A model generated the notes under the pieces. It made no database searches. It was given only the letters and a program-made list of their open reading frames with translations, and had not been told where the DNA came from. From Cytophagaceae bacterium ABcell3 (lineage in GTDB: Bacteria > Bacteroidota > Bacteroidia > Cytophagales > Cytophagaceae), in NCBI GenBank assembly GCA_030913385.1, contig CP133159.1, positions 1,076,584 through 1,140,583 of the forward strand: a stretch of DNA of 64,000 nucleotides. The letters run 5' to 3'. Below are positions 63,114-64,000 of the stretch, piece after piece (within the stretch, counting starts at the first letter, position 1; every line of letters begins with the position of its first letter). Made by a program: the position numbers and the translations under genes.

Positions 63114-64000
63114 TTGGTAAAGATAGGAAACATAGAGCTAGGAGAGTTCCCACTTCTGCTAGCGCCGATGGAAGATGTTAGCGATCCTCCATTTCGTGCT
63201 GTTTGTAAAGAAAACGGTGCCGACTTAATGTACACTGAGTTCATTGCTGCCGAAGGACTTATTAGAGATGCTGCAAAAAGTAAGCAGAAACTCGATATTT
63301 ATGACTATGAACGTCCTATTGGCATCCAGATCTTTGGAGAAAAAATAGAATCAATGCGAGAAGCTTCTGCTATAGCTGAAGCCGCAGGTCCTGAACTGGT
63401 GGATATTAATTATGGGTGTCCTGTGAAAAAAGTGGCCTGTAAAGGTGCTGGTGCAGGGATTTTGTTAGACCTCCCAAAAATGCAGAAAATGACAGAGGAA
63501 ATTGTCAAAAGGTGTAACCTGCCCGTGACGGTAAAGACCAGGTTAGGGTGGGACCATAGCACTATTAAAATTCTAGAGGTAGCTAAAAGATTGCAAGATG
63601 TCGGCATTCAGGCTTTGACTATTCATGGGCGCACCAGGCAACAAATGTATAAGGGGGTGGCAGATTGGAGCTATATCGCCGAAGTAAAAAATTGTCAAGA
63701 CATTAAAATTCCTATTTTCGGCAATGGTGATATTGACTCTCCTGAAAAAGCTTTAGAATATAAAAACAGGTACGGTGTAGATGGGATAATGATTGGAAGG
63801 GCTGCCATTGGATACCCTTGGATATTCAATGAAATCAAGCATTTCATGAAAACAGGGAAACATTTGCCTAAGCCTGATATCAATGACCGTGTAGATGCAG
63901 TACGGAAGCACCTTCAAAGATCTGTGGAGTGGAAAGGGCCTCGTACAGGAATAATGGAAATGCGCATGCATTATTCTAACTACTTTAGAGGATTGCCTGA
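63114..64000 (+). CDS. dusB: tRNA-dihydrouridine synthase, 3' part beyond the window
   Basis: Open to the right edge. Starts at TTG 63114 (VKIGNIELGEFPLLLAPME), the N-terminal FMN-binding motif PMEDVSDPPFRAVCKENGAD; then VDINYGCPVKKVACKGAGAG (catalytic Cys), LTIHGRTRQQMYKGVADW and DGIMIGRAAIGYPWIF. It reduces specific uridines of tRNA. The choice of dusB over a paralogue is by resemblance only. Divergent from the CPBP gene with about 38 bp between starts. Confidence 0.92.
   Translation, partial: MVKIGNIELGEFPLLLAPMEDVSDPPFRAVCKENGADLMYTEFIAAEGLIRDAAKSKQKLDIYDYERPIGIQIFGEKIESMREASAIAEAAGPELVDINYGCPVKKVACKGAGAGILLDLPKMQKMTEEIVKRCNLPVTVKTRLGWDHSTIKILEVAKRLQDVGIQALTIHGRTRQQMYKGVADWSYIAEVKNCQDIKIPIFGNGDIDSPEKALEYKNRYGVDGIMIGRAAIGYPWIFNEIKHFMKTGKHLPKPDINDRVDAVRKHLQRSVEWKGPRTGIMEMRMHYSNYFRGLP

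Overview
The window is chromosomal DNA from a member of the Bacteroidota, most likely a gliding or Cytophagales-type lineage. The evidence is internal. There are several type IX secretion system (T9SS) parts and cargo proteins: PorP/SprF, PorE-like OmpA proteins, type A sorting domains and a gliding-motility C-terminal domain. Promoters fit the phylum-specific TTG-N18-22-TAnnTTTG pattern, Shine-Dalgarno sequences are weak, starts at GTG and TTG are frequent, and families such as GWxTD, GT117/DUF2723, DUF4293 and split DsbD are typical of the phylum. Most of the window is ordinary core genome, with small mobile and repetitive sequences in the gaps.

Layout. 1-3.7 kb (minus): the 5' part of a large exported acidic protein, prmA and tpiA, followed by a decayed T9SS sorting-domain fragment. 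3.8-5.6 kb: tRNA-Gly(GCC), tRNA-Leu(UAA), then a SAM-I riboswitch, a previously unlisted 34-codon cysteine-rich leader ORF and metX. 5.7-16.3 kb (plus): an AsmA-like protein, fumC (whose stop codon is now partly supplied by a 252-bp MITE), a SPOR-like envelope protein, the overlapping run recJ-lptB-GH3, and a nitronate monooxygenase-like gene. 16.4-18.0 kb: a complete IS1182-type insertion sequence with 6-bp target duplications, lodged inside a transcription terminator. 18-30.5 kb: a FAD/Rieske oxidoreductase, a VOC protein, a beta-propeller-like protein, a T9SS-secreted beta-helix protein, a DsbD split over two genes, an M20 dipeptidase, a UspA protein and a type II NADH dehydrogenase. 30.5-37.4 kb (minus): a three-gene T9SS cassette (giant gliding-type C-terminal-domain protein, PorP/SprF, OmpA/PD40). 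37.9-48 kb: an outer-membrane barrel, pgi, a MORN-type protein, a frameshifted putative lipoprotein, a REP-like cluster, htpG, a PorE-architecture protein and DUF4293. 48-53.6 kb: truA, an MsbA-like exporter, a GyrI-like protein, a repeat-rich gap, rlmB and a GWxTD lipoprotein. 53.7-64 kb: GT117, a minimal sorting-domain protein, yifB/comM, gmhA, a phospholipid gene group (CPBP protease, DUF2007, cdsA, psd and a small acidic protein), and the start of a dihydrouridine synthase gene.

How the genes work together. Envelope biogenesis is the main theme: LptB and the MsbA-like exporter for lipid A/LPS, GmhA for heptose, CdsA and Psd for phosphatidylethanolamine, AsmA, BamA-like and OmpA proteins for the outer membrane, DsbD for periplasmic redox, and PorP/PorE-type proteins with sorting-domain cargo for the T9SS. 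Sulfur/methionine entry (metX) appears to be under two tandem RNA controls.

The most unusual observations are the SAM-I riboswitch followed 2 nt later by a leader ORF with four consecutive Cys codons; the IS1182-type element and a MITE with matching termini and TAAMTA target duplications, one breaking a terminator and the other rebuilding a stop codon; and a second palindromic MITE family in at least four states of internal deletion. I found no CRISPR array, prophage, restriction or antiphage system.
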